Shown in pieces: positions 31,569-44,006 of a stretch of DNA of 64,000 nt. This stretch comes from Lepidodermella squamata (taxonomy: Eukaryota > Gastrotricha). The notes below the pieces were generated by a model that had not been told where the DNA came from, ran no database searches, and worked only from the letters and a program-made list of their open reading frames with translations. The stretch is taken from NCBI GenBank assembly GCA_047495785.1, contig JBLDXI010000015.1, forward strand, positions 1,426,001-1,490,000, given 5' to 3'. The stretch's first letter is position 1. The number at the start of each line of letters is the position of its first letter. Position numbers and translations under genes: made by a program.

Positions 31569-34500
31569 TCAAGCTTCAACGCTTTCTTTGTTCATAAAAC
31601 TGTCAAGGCACTTTAGAATTTCCGAGGTGAAGTGGTCCGATAACATGTAGGACGATACGATAACGTCGTCGTAGTCGAACCGCGACAGCCCAGAGCCGAT
31701 AACTTTCATCTCGCTGCCGCTCTGGCGACTCTCTCGAACGATGTGGCCCAGTTTGCCTGGCAGGTACAGCTGTTTGATGACTGGCTTGTACGGCCGGGCG
31801 TCGAGTGGATGGCGCGTTTCTCGCGGTTGGTTCCTCAGCCGGCGCAATTCGCCGTAGTCGACTTGTTCGATGAATTTGTTCAGATACGTGTCCCATACGT
31901 CGGAGGTTGAGCAGAAAATGTGCGAACAAGTTACAGCAGACACAAAGGGCCACTTTAAAAAATAAAATAAAATGAAAAATTTGAATTATAGGAAAAACAA
32001 ATTTCAGTCGTTCGGATTTCTCAAAAATTTAATAATTTCTCGATAGGATCATCCCATAGAATATTTAGTTATATTTTCACATGATGCCAGTATCCGAAAA
32101 AACCCCATTAAATAGCCCAAAATCCTCATTTTTCAATTTTTTTGCAAAAATTATAGCTTCAATATGTGTAAAAAATCGAGGTACGGAACATCCCCATGAA
32201 AGAGGGTAGGAAAATAAAAATTGCTATTGCCTTGCTAGCAACGATTCTCTGAGCCGGCGTGCTTTGAAATTTCAAATTTATACTGGAAAATGTCCGAAGA
32301 GAGGGAGCTAACCCACCTTAATTTTATTTAGCTCTACGTAAAGAAAATGTTTCACGATTACCTGAGCTCTTGGGCTGGAATGGCCCAGCTTATCAATAAT
32401 TTATCGCGCAGCCAGTGGCCACTACAATTTCCACGTAAAAATTGATATTTATTGACGTAGGCGATAATGATGATTTCACAAACATTAAACTCGCGAAAAA
32501 CAATCAATAACAATTTTGAAAGTGTGGGACGGATGAAAGCTGATTTTCGCACTCTCAGTCCAAACACAAATAAAAAGCATCCTAATACACAAAATGCTGG
32601 GCCAAAGCAAGGAAGAAAACATTTTATAGGGTATGCTTTTAAGAAAAATTGGCTGAGACGCGTCTCGCGCATACTTTTCGACACTTTTTGCTAATAAAGA
32701 CTTGCCCATTGGGGTTATATTGGTGCATGAAATATAGCACAAATTTTGTGCTTCTAAGATTTCAGATTTATTTTCCTTAGGCCGACGTTAAAACTCGAAA
32801 ATTTCAATTTTTAGCTATAAATTCATGGTAAAAATTTCATAAAGAAAATGCATACAGAAAATGGCTTACCTTTGTTTTTTGATAGAGATCAAGCACATTC
32901 AGCATGTCTTGTCGTAAATTCTCCAATTGCCGTTTACCCATTCTATCGAATAGCAAAAGTACACATATTAACGGCGAAAAAGAAATTAGCAATTTACAAA
33001 TATTTCCCTGATTGAAAAACGCCAACTCTCGCAGAAATATATACACATAAACTCATAATGCGAAGATAGCGCGTGCGGAAAATGCAAATGATCGGTTCTA
33101 GTTTATATTACATTCGCACTATCAATAGCAAGATATATAATATGTAAAATGGTGTGTACTCATTCCGACCCGTTTTTCTAGAGTATAGACGCCCGTTTCT
33201 AGAAGAAATGACGCGGGTGGATCAATATTATTACTACTAGTACCACGGATGATGATGATGATTCAAATTGGTTTTGCAAAAAGGGCTCAAGAATTCGCAT
33301 GTCTCAAGGGAGTCTTTTGTCTTCACACATCGATATGCATTATCCCTGACAAAATAATGATTTTTCACGGACAAAACAATTACCTAGGAATGACATCTTT
33401 CCCCAGAATAAATGTCCGAGTGAACGAGTCGGTATATTCGGCAGCTGGTAGACTGAAAAAAATCAGAAAAAAATTATCAGAAAAATCAGATTTGGAAAAA
33501 ACTAACGATAGAAGGCCACCAGGCGGCGAAAAGCAAACAACTTCGAGCGAGGGATATTCCTCCTTAAGAAAAATTCCCAGCATAGCAGCTGTACCGGCTC
33601 CGAGTGAGTGGCCGGTCAGTAATAAGCCGAATTCTTCCACCTCCGGATAGTGATCCTTATCGGGGGATAAAATAATATTTTTGTTATCAAAATTAGCTGC
33701 GGGAATTTTCTCACCTGCGCAACGTGGAAGGCCCGTTCCAACAGTTTGCCCTTAACCAGGTGGGTTTTCACATAAACTGCAGCTTGTACAATGCCCTAGA
33801 AAAGGACAAATTCAGGCTTTTCCTCTCGAGTTGAATCGAAAAATTACTCGATGGCCTTTCCATTCAGGATCGCGATTTCCGCCGGGTAGAGGTAGCTCGG
33901 TAGTTTCAACGTTCAGATCGGTAAACACATCCTAAAAATACCAATTATAAATTAAAAAAAAATAAAATATATTTCTTTTAACATCAAATTGACTTATTCT
34001 ATCATCAAACTCTTTTTTCGACAGCAAACTTCAGAAATTATTATTTGATAGGGATTATTATTTGATAATAAAGTTGTGGATTTTAAGTGCTTGTGACTTC
34101 ATATCAACATCATCTCATATAAAAAATTCTCTTTATCTGTCGTTTGTAAATCACCAATAATGAAGAAGTTGCTAATGAAAACTCGTTTCAACTCTTCTTA
34201 ATCGGAATCGGGTACAGCAAGTATACCCAAAAGCTCGCGGAATTCTCAAGTAAGGAAGCGGCTAAAGAATGGGTAAAGAAAAACACGCCGAACAACCTCG
34301 CAAGCGGTGACGAATCGAGGTTTACCGTCGACGAATAATGCGAACCAGTCGGGCAATCGGGACATCAAACGAACTTTGATCGGGACAGCGCAGCAACAGC
34401 TGAAACTGATCAACCTCTTCGAACAATTTCTGTTCAAAGCTTTTCCGTTTTGGTCGTACAGACGAGACAAGAACAACGTCACACATTTTTCAACACAATC

Positions 34501-37500
34501 TGAGCCTGGACTTGGATCTTTGGCGAGGTACTATCGGGTTAACAAAAATTTTTAACTCGCCACATGCTGCCCAACATTGGAGAAAGCATGTACGAAGAAT
34601 TAAAACACGACATAAAGCGCTACTTTGAACGATGAATTGATGATCCGAATAATTAGTGAACTCGTTGAATGGAAAATGGAAGTGAAAAACCGATCAAGCA
34701 CATTTGATACACGATTTCGCTACATGTGACAATGCGTCTGAAACTTATTCTCAGCTTTCTCGACTTTCGACAGGGAAACGTTCGAAAAGGCCAAAAAATG
34801 GCACAGCGAGGCTACTCGTCCGACCAAATTACCTAAAATTTGCTGGCTGAAGGCAGCCCCTATTTAGCCTATTTAGCTGATGAACCGCAAGAAGGAAACG
34901 AAAAGTCGCCTGTAGCTCTCTGCTTAAATCTGGCGATTTCAAGAAACTGAGTTTGAAAATGATGATGAAATGAGAAAATGAGTGTGATACTGATACTGTT
35001 ATTGTTACAAGCGCGGCAAGGGAAAGCCTTGCGGATGTTATGCTATCAGCGCTAAGTGTTCTTACAAGTTGAGGTTTGTTGGGTGCACTAATAGGTAAAT
35101 AAAAGGGCGACGACTGAGTAACACGGGCGCCTTTATTTACCTGCGCAATTATTTTATTTAGGGGCGACGCATTGAGTGCAGTGATCGAAGCTATTTTATA
35201 GCCAAAAAATTGTCTCCACTGAGTCATGCTTAGCGAAAAATTTAATTTGATTTCATCTGACTTCACAGGCGTGTCTGGCAGGGTCCAATTCACAACACAT
35301 TTTGTTTTTCCGACAATTTATGAAAAAAACGACGAGATGAATCATCGGGATGAATCTATGTTCGAACAATTGGGATTGAAAGTTTCAGTGAAATCAGAAA
35401 TTCATCGGAAATATGCGCATCAATTCCCAGCATAGCGTGCAGGTACCGCTTTTCGAACTGGAAAATTCTGTAAATTTCGAAAATTCTCTGGAAAAAATCA
35501 GCCATGAAAGATTCAAGGAATTGCTAAACGAATAAATTGTAAACTGCGACCTAAAATATTTTCAAAAAGAAAATTGATTTCAAGATCGAAAACAGCTTCC
35601 ATCAGTACACCCATTATTTATCCGATTTTAACATAAATAAAATAATTGCAAATTCCCGAAATTCTAAAGTTATCAAAATTCATGTCAATTAAATAGCAAA
35701 GCAAATTCAGCGATTTATTTGTATGAATAATTAATTGAAATTAATTGCGAAATTTGTTACTTGACATTTATCCTACAAGGGTGCTAATTTCGTCACGAAA
35801 TTTATGTTATTTTAGAATAATCTATTTAAGAAATTTTCCCAACGCTTGAAATGCTATAGAAATTGGTTTACCTCAAGTGACATAGTTCCGCGTATTGAAA
35901 TGACAACTTTGCGAAGAGCAGGGCTGACAACAACGATGAAGGCCGTTTGGAAGACGGCGCTGCGAAAATTGCAGTAGATGATATCGTGCGGCCGCAGGCC
36001 AGTCATTTGCACAACTGAGGCGTAGTTGCGATACCGCCCGTCGTCATTGCGCACTATTTGCTGGTTGCAAATGTGCGACTCGTCACAGCTGAGATCGTCG
36101 GCTGGATGAATCAATTCGCACGTCGCACAGCTGTCAGCGGATGACAAATTAAATTTACTTGAAAGAACTTGAAGTATTGACTGAACATTTTATGCTATTA
36201 ATAATTCAGCTAATAACAAATAGCGCAATTCATGTTGTTCAGAATTTTCTAATTATAAATAGGATTTTTGTCAGTAAAATCGTAAACAAATTCAACTAAA
36301 TTATAGGATTCCAATTGCCAAAAAATTAAGATTTTTTATTGAATTATAGGCTTACTTGTACTGATTCCACGCAAATCCAACGTCGTAACAGGAATCTTCA
36401 TAGGCATAAGTTTTCCAGCCGCCCGAGGCCATCGCTAGCCTGAGCACGGTTCGAATATATGTCAGCTCAATAGCGTCATTTTGCGGGTCCAAACATCGAA
36501 GTTTGTCAGTCATAGGAATACCAGATAAATGCTTCGTAGGTTGGCTGAGGAAATACTTTCTTTGGGCCTGGCCTAGAAGCGCCAGAGCAGTAACGTAATC
36601 GGTTGACGTCAGGTCCAAATACGCAAATTGTTCACACAATACTTCGCCAACAGCTCCAAAAATTGAATTGCTCTAAAATCGAAAAAAATGAAAATGAAAT
36701 TTCAATTTCATTTGGAATTTAAAATCAATCTTTTTTAATTAATTGAATTAATTTTTACTCACGTCTTTAGGTTTTCGAGCGCAAAAGCAGCAAAAGCACT
36801 TGTTGAAAGATCTCAACCAGGTTGAAGAATAGTGTTGCTCAGCAAGTTGAAGCGGGGTGTGTTTCCTATGCCGAGGCTTATGTCCGCCGCCGTACTCTGA
36901 AGCGGTCGAATTTCGCCGGCTTAACGCTTGAACTTCATGGGCTGATTCCGGCGCGAGGGCTTCGTTTTCCTGATCCTGTAAGGCGGTGGCTTCTAGATGC
37001 AATTTCAGCCATAGATGGCCGGTTCGATCGTGAGCCAGCAGGAGGAGAACGAGTAAGGATACACAACAGCCGCCCTCGCTAATGAGATTTACTGTGAAAA
37101 AATCAATCAATTTTGTAAATATTGGCCAATAATTTGAAATTGCATATTTGCATAATGAAAAAAGATCTACTTTAATTATTGATTAAACTCACTGATTATT
37201 ACAGCTCGATATATATCACTTTTGCAGTGTTCGAAGCAAAAGCGAGCCCAAATTATAGCGAGAATGACCCAGAACAACTCGAGGACACCAATACCATACC
37301 GCGCGATGATCAAATTATTGATCGGGTCGCGCGGGCTCGAATTGACAATTGTGCCTTTCGAGCTGATAATAATGAGGGCCAACTCGAAGGCGGAACACAG
37401 CACCAAAATGCCAAGTTGCACGAGAATCAACGGCGTCAGGCACAGCGCTGATATGTCGATGAGGGCAAATGCCGACCCGGCGGCTTCGTTCGGTATTCGA

Positions 37501-37691
37501 TCGTCGAAAATTTGCAGAATTAAAATCGCAACAACAGAAATCAAACTGCAAGAATAAATCGAGTTTTTTCAGAGCATTTTTTTCGTCTCAAATTACCAAG
37601 CAACATGTGTGATGAGGAAAAATGACGCAGGAATCACGACATCATCGCTCGACAACAACCACCGCCGTCCGCATAATTTCAGAAAAGGCAT
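31569..37691 (-). CDS. sn1-specific diacylglycerol lipase, copy 2
   Basis: Eleven exons (37691-37597, 37545-37193, 37091-36763, 36672-36356, 36130-35872, 33931-33848, 33795-33715, 33655-33507, 33452-33384, 32942-32870, 31952-31569) sum to 730 residues with all phases consistent. N-terminal CGRRWLLSSDDVVIPA and about four membrane spans come first. The catalytic domain follows: ISIRGTMSLEDVFTDLN across a junction, GHSLGAG nucleophile elbow, FILGKDVIPR with the Asp, and SSYMLSDHF with the His. The last exon continues directly from the exon at 32870. The product is shorter than copy 1, lacking its long insert. Copies 1 and 2 are tandem and same-strand, so they arose by duplication. First exons are both 95 bp. 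The 1.9 kb intron 5 carries MULE remains. Confidence 0.9.
34180..34800 (+). pseudogene. Second decayed MULE transposase, C-terminal part
   Basis: Inside intron 5 of DAGL copy 2, on the opposite strand. One frame reads GLPSTNNANQSGNRDIKRTL at about 34318-34377, the T-N-N-x-x-E/Q-S-x-N/H-R-x-I/L-K motif near the C-terminus of MULE transposases, and continues as a helical, aromatic stretch. Upstream frames are broken (KKNTPNNLASGDESRF). Stops and frame changes show decay. This complements the N-terminal and core part preserved at 29.3 kb. Confidence 0.6.
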
Positions 37692-38173
37692 TCAGATGTT
37701 AAATTTAAACAGCCTTTTCTAGGTAAATTAAAACAAAAAGGTTGTTAGTTTTCTCTGATTTCATCCATTTTTTATTCTCAGTCATCAATAATTTTACACG
37801 ATTCGTTATAACATAAATTCAGCATTTTAATAATTTCGATTTTCATACAGAATTTTTCGACTAAAATCATGCTTTATTCTCAGAATTGGAAGATACATGT
37901 TTCAAGGACGAAAAAGCCGAAATTACAACAGGTATTGCAAGTTTATTCTCACTTTTTTGGTTCCTCAATGAACAACACGTATAAAAAGTTTTCGTAATTC
38001 AGTCACCGTTGTTTCGCAACATAACTGACACTGGGACAGTATACAAAAATTGAACATGTTATATTTTTACAAAAAAAATGAAATCAAGTTTTTAGACAAA
38101 AATCCACCTTATTTTTATACACAGCGCGCATAAATATATTATTTTAGAAGACTTGACATGTTTTTTTTTTGGA
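37692..38173. other. Spacer between DAGL copy 2 and Vps34
   Basis: AT-rich, short spacer between two same-strand genes. No gene or repeat is seen. Confidence 0.4.
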
Positions 38174-41100
38174 CTAATTTTTCCAATACTGGACAAAGGT
38201 GTGCATAGCCTCAACAACACCGGCTACAATGCCACTCAAACTGTCATCGATCAAATTCTGCAGATACCGAACCGCCTCCTCGTCGTTCAATTCCGGCCGC
38301 AACTTCGCCGCAACTTTTCGCACAGCCTTATCCGGCTCAAGCGCAATATCCGGAATGTTCGCATCAATCATGAGGGCCAATAAATTCGACAACAAATTCG
38401 TCGATCGTCGCAGGGTTAGAAATACGGTGTAGCATAACTGCTTAAATTTGGCGAAATGCTCAGAATTCGTCCCGCCCATCGCGTCAACCATTTCACGGCT
38501 CAGCTTCATCGGCGGCGGCAGCGGTTTCGGGTCTCGGCCTAGTAAATACCCGAAATCGATGTGAAACAGCTTCCCGGTGTGGGTTAGCAGCAAATTATCG
38601 AAATGGCGATCCCCCACGCCTAGAATATACGTGATAATGCAGTAGCCAGCGCACGATCTGATGTAGTTATCCATAACCTCAGGCGCTATACCGTACGGGC
38701 CGTGTTCGTTCGGGTTGTGTTTTTTCATAAAATTCAACAACGACCCTTCCGCGGCTAAAATTTCGCGAACAGCTATCGAAGGCACGTATTGAACAAAACC
38801 CTGTTTCGGCTTTGTCGCCAGCACTTTATAAGGCGTTAGACGTAAGTCAAGATTTTCGCGTCGCAGCAAACGGTCCATTAGTTGAATAATCTGCAGTACC
38901 AACTGATCTTGCCTCAAATCGTCGCCATCTTTAAAAATCACGACGTATCGATCTTGAGGCGGAAGCGCTGTGGTGACAAAAGTGAGTTTCGACGGCATCA
39001 GTTTGCTTTTATACAACGAAGCCGAGGCTGGTTCGATGCCGCAAACGCGCACGGTTGGGTCGAGGGGTAGGCTTATCTCCCCTGTGCTGAAGCTAACAAA
39101 ATGCGGGGCGGTGAGTCGCTGTTGTAGCAGTTCAATCTTCTTCTCGCGATACGAAGTTTCCGCGTGAACCTCACGCACGACCCCGGAAATCATGTCAACC
39201 AAATGCCGTTGAGCTGACAACTGCTGGCGGATCGCTGTTCGTGATTTGTCAGCCTTCAGCGCTAGGCTCAGCCGTTCTAGGACAATCGTGAAAACATCGT
39301 CGTTTTTCGAGTTGATTTCTAGCAAATTTTTCTGCTGGTTCGACCCGCCTTGTTGCTGGTTCAACGGTGGCGATGTGACTCGATTTGCGGCTGAGGTCGG
39401 TTGCAGGCGTTGTTGTTCGACGTCTTGCTGTTCAACGGCTAGATACCAGTACAGATACGTTGCGACTACGATGTTCGAGCAAGCGCGTTGGATGAGACAT
39501 GACGCGAGATCGAGGCCTTGCTGGGCGCTGGTTGGTGAAGAGAGTTGGCTGCCGTTTTGACCCATGCCGCTCGATACTGATAGGCTGTGCGGTTTTTGAT
39601 TCTTCATCGAAATGACCGTTGCGGCTGCTTTTTCAGACACTGGTAGAAACCTGCGATTCCCGAAAGAAATCATAGTTATCTTATAATTAGATTAGTACGG
39701 GGTGGAACTAATGTTAAAATGCGAAGAAAAAATAAAGGCGAAGCGGGTAAAATATAAAACATATTAAACAATTTTAGAAAAAGCCACAGAAAAAAGCGAC
39801 CCAACACCAGCAATCGCCTCTTTCCCCAAAAATTCAGTTTCAGTAAAATTTCAAATTACACGGAGTAAAAAATGCAGTGTTAAAAAATTACACAACGAAA
39901 AAATCGGGAGATGAAATAAAAACCAAGGGTCCTCCTATTACCGGAACCCAATTTTGGAATTTTCAAGTGGCCTAAAATCACTTTTCGGATATTTCTTACG
40001 GGTCAAGATGACCTCAATAATTCAAAAAAATAAGACCGAGTATTCAATTCAGAATTCATGCTCCGCCTACAAAATCTTAGGATTATTAAAAAAATGACTC
40101 TCATCTTTCGACTTTGGTTCCGCTAAAAGATGTTCAGTAAGAATCATGCTATGGACTCGCCAAAATGACAATTTCATTTCCCACTCTAGGGCAACAATTT
40201 AATGAAGGGTTTCGTGGAATTTTTTTTCTAAAAAATGGGCCTCTAATTTGGCTGGACGAAATATTTGGATAATTAGATTTGGGCGAAATTCAAGCATTCT
40301 TTTTCATTTTTTCAATTTTGAATTTTTCAAACAAGCTTGGTAAAAATAACAAATTGTAGGTAATGCGAGAAAAAATTAAATCTCAATCGATGAGATATCT
40401 TTGTCAGCCTCCGAATCTATGCAAATCATGCCGATTTAAAATTGTTAAAATCACCACCTCTTTTTGCATAGGTTCTATCCTCATCTTTTATGATCGAGCC
40501 AATAATGCAACAACTAATTTTCTTCTCGAAATCAGTGAGTTAGAAAAATTACGCGTTAAATGAAAAATAAATGAAAACTTCATTCAACATGATTAAATTT
40601 ACTCACCTTGGCGGTTCGTCGTCTTCATCCGGAGCCGGGCTGGTTTCCTCGGCAATAACCGACTCGCTGACCGATGGAAAGCCATTTGATTGACTAGCCG
40701 AGCGACCAGGCAGCGACCCGCCACTGCTCGATCCCCCGCTCAAACTCGGCCCACTAGCATTTTTCAAATCGTTAACATCCTCGTAACGCAGGGCTTGAAC
40801 CAACGGAAGCAAATACATGAGCAGGTCTTCGTCAGACAACTCAGACAGCCGGGCGACGGCATATCGCCTGACTACAGGGTGCGTAAAAGCGGGCGATAGC
40901 AACTCTAACGAATCTTCAACATCAACCGGCGCCCATCGGCCTAGCATTTCCAAGGCCTGGCCCGATTCAGTCCGACTCTGCCAGTTAACGGAAGACAAAA
41001 ATTTCGTCAACGCTTTCTTCTGCTTCGATAAATAGAAACGATATTGCCAAATCAAATCTTTGTCGTTCGAGCTCAATTTCGTCCCGGGCGGGTAGGCGAT

Positions 41101-43149
41101 TATTCGATACAACGCGTCCCTAGTCTCCGAGGTCGGTTTCAATTCAGCATCCATTGAGGAGGCTCGATAAGATCGGACTAATCGGCGGTGTTTCAGCTCG
41201 ATCAAGTTGTCCTGCATCAAATCTGGGTCTAATGCGACTGATTTTGCGAGCTCAACCGCTGGGCTGGCGGAGTAATTCGCGATAACAGAGCTCGCCCCTA
41301 GCCCGGAAACGCCCATTCCAGTCGCGGTTGAATCTGAGGCCTGGAGGGTTTTCACGCTCGAGCCACTTGATGCCACCAAATTTCCAGACGCTACGGTTGA
41401 TACGACCATGGAGTGTTGGTTAACTGGGCTGAGAACAGCGGCGTCGTAGACGATGTCGTAGAAGGTTTCGCCGTTTCGGAAGCGCGGGAATTCGACGCTG
41501 AGTATGCAGCATTGCGTCATTTCTTTAGCTTTTTTCGTTCGATGTGGCAGTGCGGCGAGTGATAATCGATCCAGCCATTCGACTGTCGGCAGTCGCCCTC
41601 CTTCGTATTCATTTTTCAACTATTAAAAATAGATAGGTATTTTGATAAAAACTTTAATAATATTATTATTCGTACCATTTACGAATTATACTGTATTAAA
41701 TTTGAGACGGATGGATATGATCCAAGTTCCAGGCCCATTTAAGTCAAAAATAATTAAATTGCGCTATTCATATACGCCAGGGAGAGCGACATATAGAATC
41801 AGAGCAGCACGATTTATCAATATTTTTTTTTCGATAATTGAAATAGAAATTCCAGGGTACGTCAACGGAAAGATAGAACAGCATAGGAAAAATTTCCAGC
41901 GGTGCCTTTCGAGTGTGATTGTCTCGCCAGCAATCAAAAACACCGGAAAATTGAAAACTAGGTCGAATCAACTATAAATTACCGAATTTTTCCCTAAAAT
42001 ATTAATAAGTATTATCAAGTGTGAAAGTTTCTATTTATATAAGACCAAAGGCGTGTAATTCTTCACGTCCAGTACATGGTGCAATAGCAATTGCCCCATT
42101 CATTTCCTCAATAACCTAATTTTATATTCTTTCATCAGCCCGCATTGAAAAACCCACGTAACTAAAAAAATAAAAGGGTCATCTGTACTCGCGCTATTGG
42201 AGCACAGTTTAAGCGATTTTAAAGAGCTCACAATTTCGAAATTTAGCAATAATCTTGCAGATTGACGGAACAGAGTGAGGTCTATGGCCTATGTGGCGGC
42301 CATCATTGAATGTATGCCATCGAAAATTCGATTCACCATAGGGGGTACTATTAAGAGGATCGTTAGGTTCGTTAGGACTGTTCAGATTTTATTCAAGAGC
42401 AAATCAGTAGGAATAACCTTGATGTAACTGACCTTGTTTAATCTGACGAGGACTTCTTCTTCGGTTTCATTCTCAGGAGACTTGTTGTCGACATTATTGA
42501 GCGATTTGTTATTTTCTGATTTTGGAAGCAAAATTTTTCCAGAGGTTTTCGTATTCGCGTTCCCGTCAGCCTCAAGCCCTTCCCATAGCCTCAAATCGAA
42601 TTGGCCGGCTCGAAGACGGCTAAAATCGAACAGTTTGAGACAGTTCTTTTCAAGAATCTTGATCGAGCTTACCCATTTTTACTGAAAAGGGAAACTGTGG
42701 TCGCGGCTAGTGGAACTGGTCGAACGATTCGAGGATCGAAACCATATAACGTAACAGCTAATTGAGCTTCTCTAGGAACTTCACCGTAACGAATAGGAAG
42801 AACAAGCCACTCGTTCCATCTAAAACTCGTACATAAATAATTTCAAATCACAATTTTAACTTGGATTACTCTAATTTCCCGTCAAAAACACGGTATTTGG
42901 TCCAGATTGGAACTGTGAGGGGTTTGCCGTATACAAAAACTTGGCAAGAAATGAAAGGATCAGCTTTTAAATCGTCGAGAAATGATGCTTTGCCCTGAAT
43001 ATTTGACGGGCTTTCGATAGCGCATCTGAAAAAAGAAAAAATCAAATATCGAGGTAACTATTTTAAATAAGCTCTTACATTTTGAGAGGAACTTCGCAAT
43101 CTATGTCAGAACTGAGCACATAGTTGATTGTGAGATGACTGTCAGACAT
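38174..43149 (-). CDS. PIK3C3: Class III phosphatidylinositol 3-kinase (Vps34)
   Basis: Six exons (43149-43079, 43025-42870, 42819-42673, 42619-42433, 41619-40607, 39650-38174) sum to 1016 residues, somewhat longer than the roughly 890 of vertebrate Vps34. The N-terminus and the C2 domain (FISCQVFVYGKPLTVPI, then FDLRLWEGLEADG) match, as does the helical domain (GGRLPTVEWLDRL; VEDSLELLSPAFTHPVVRRY). The kinase has FKDGDDLRQDQLVLQ, the catalytic loop GVGDRHFDNLLL and the DFG loop HIDFGYLLGRDPKPLPPPMK. The C-terminal helix (HTFVQYWKN), which binds membrane, is intact. All key residues are present. The extra length is Ser/Gly- and Gln-rich inserts in the C2-helical region and before the kinase. 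It makes PI3P for autophagy and endosome sorting. A MITE occupies its largest intron. Confidence 0.95.
39927..40129. mobile_element. MITE copy in a Vps34 intron
   Basis: It begins GGGTCCTCCTATTACCGGAA and ends with GACTTTGGTTCCGCTAAAAG. The core (TGGAATTTTCAAGTGGCC and GGATATTTCTTACGGGTCAA) aligns with the host MITE at 17.7 kb. It has single subterminal units, not the tandem ones seen there. It lies in the intron 40606-39651. Confidence 0.7.
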
Positions 43150-43375
43150 TAGGTTAAAATTTCTAGATAGCCAATAAATGCAAATATCAATTAATTTAGC
43201 GATCACAAAAAAATAATCGAATTTGTGACAAGTGTAGAGAAAAATATATACCCGAGATTTTACATGCACATTACATACATAAGTTACAGTATTCTTAATA
43301 ATATTTCGATTAGAAAAAACAGCTGCGCGAAAGATCACCAGGTTCAGTCATGGTTTAGTCAATTTTTAGTTCATC

Positions 43376-43929
43376 TCAATTGCTGTGAGCCAAAAATCCG
43401 TTCTGACCCGCGTACGAACGAGCACGTTTGAATAGAAAACCGAGTTTGATCGAAACAAACCACAACCCGACGAGAATCGAAGCGATGAAAAACCCTGCGA
43501 TTGTCGACGTTATCAGACCGAGAAACAAGGCACCGAATGCAAATGTTGTAAACAAAACTGAAAATTCGAGAATTATTCAAGAAATAATCGAAATAATCTC
43601 ATCAATTTACCAAGCGAGACCGAAAAAAGTAGGGCATGTCCGACAAACAGTGTAGTTAGAAACAGAAGGAAGCCTCCGATCGGAAACAGGCAAACAGCGA
43701 GAATCACTCCAAAGAACACGCCGGCAATAGGGTTCAACTTGAAAAGTTCGTACAAAGCCAAAACTCGCGGATGAATCCCGTAACGAGCATCAAGCGACCA
43801 GTAGAAAATTGCAACTTTTTGCAGGTAGTGCTCGATGGAAGCCTGAGAGCAGGAAGTTGCGTGATTGAATCCATTTTTCACGCCATTTCCATTCATTTTC
43901 GTGGTGGTAGAATCTGCTTCGGCAGTCAT
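43376..43929 (-). CDS. Promethin / LDAF1-like lipid-droplet protein
   Basis: Two exons (43929-43611, 43557-43376) give 166 residues. The first 45 residues are polar, then a short amphipathic stretch, then a hydrophobic block of four segments (AGVFFGVILAVCLFPIGGFL; TTLFVGHALLFSVSLGVLF; TFAFGALFLGLITSTIAGFF; IASILVGLWFVSIKLGF) separated by tiny loops, and a basic tail. That hairpin-like layout and the small size match promethin/TMEM159 (LDAF1), which sits with seipin at sites of lipid-droplet formation. Sequence identity to the vertebrate protein is low in what I can judge, so another small four-span protein is possible. It stands upstream of Vps34 on the same strand with about 230 bp between. 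Confidence 0.55.
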
Positions 43930-44006
43930 TTTTGATTCATGTGGTAAGAATATTAAAAAATCTAGCCAGACACGAATTCATTTACATAAAAATATTATCA
44001 TTTTTT

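Noticed and set aside
42619-42672. Vps34 coding from 42672 directly into 42618
   Set aside because: It gives a stop; removing the 53-bp intron (42672-42620) joins the C2 domain smoothly.
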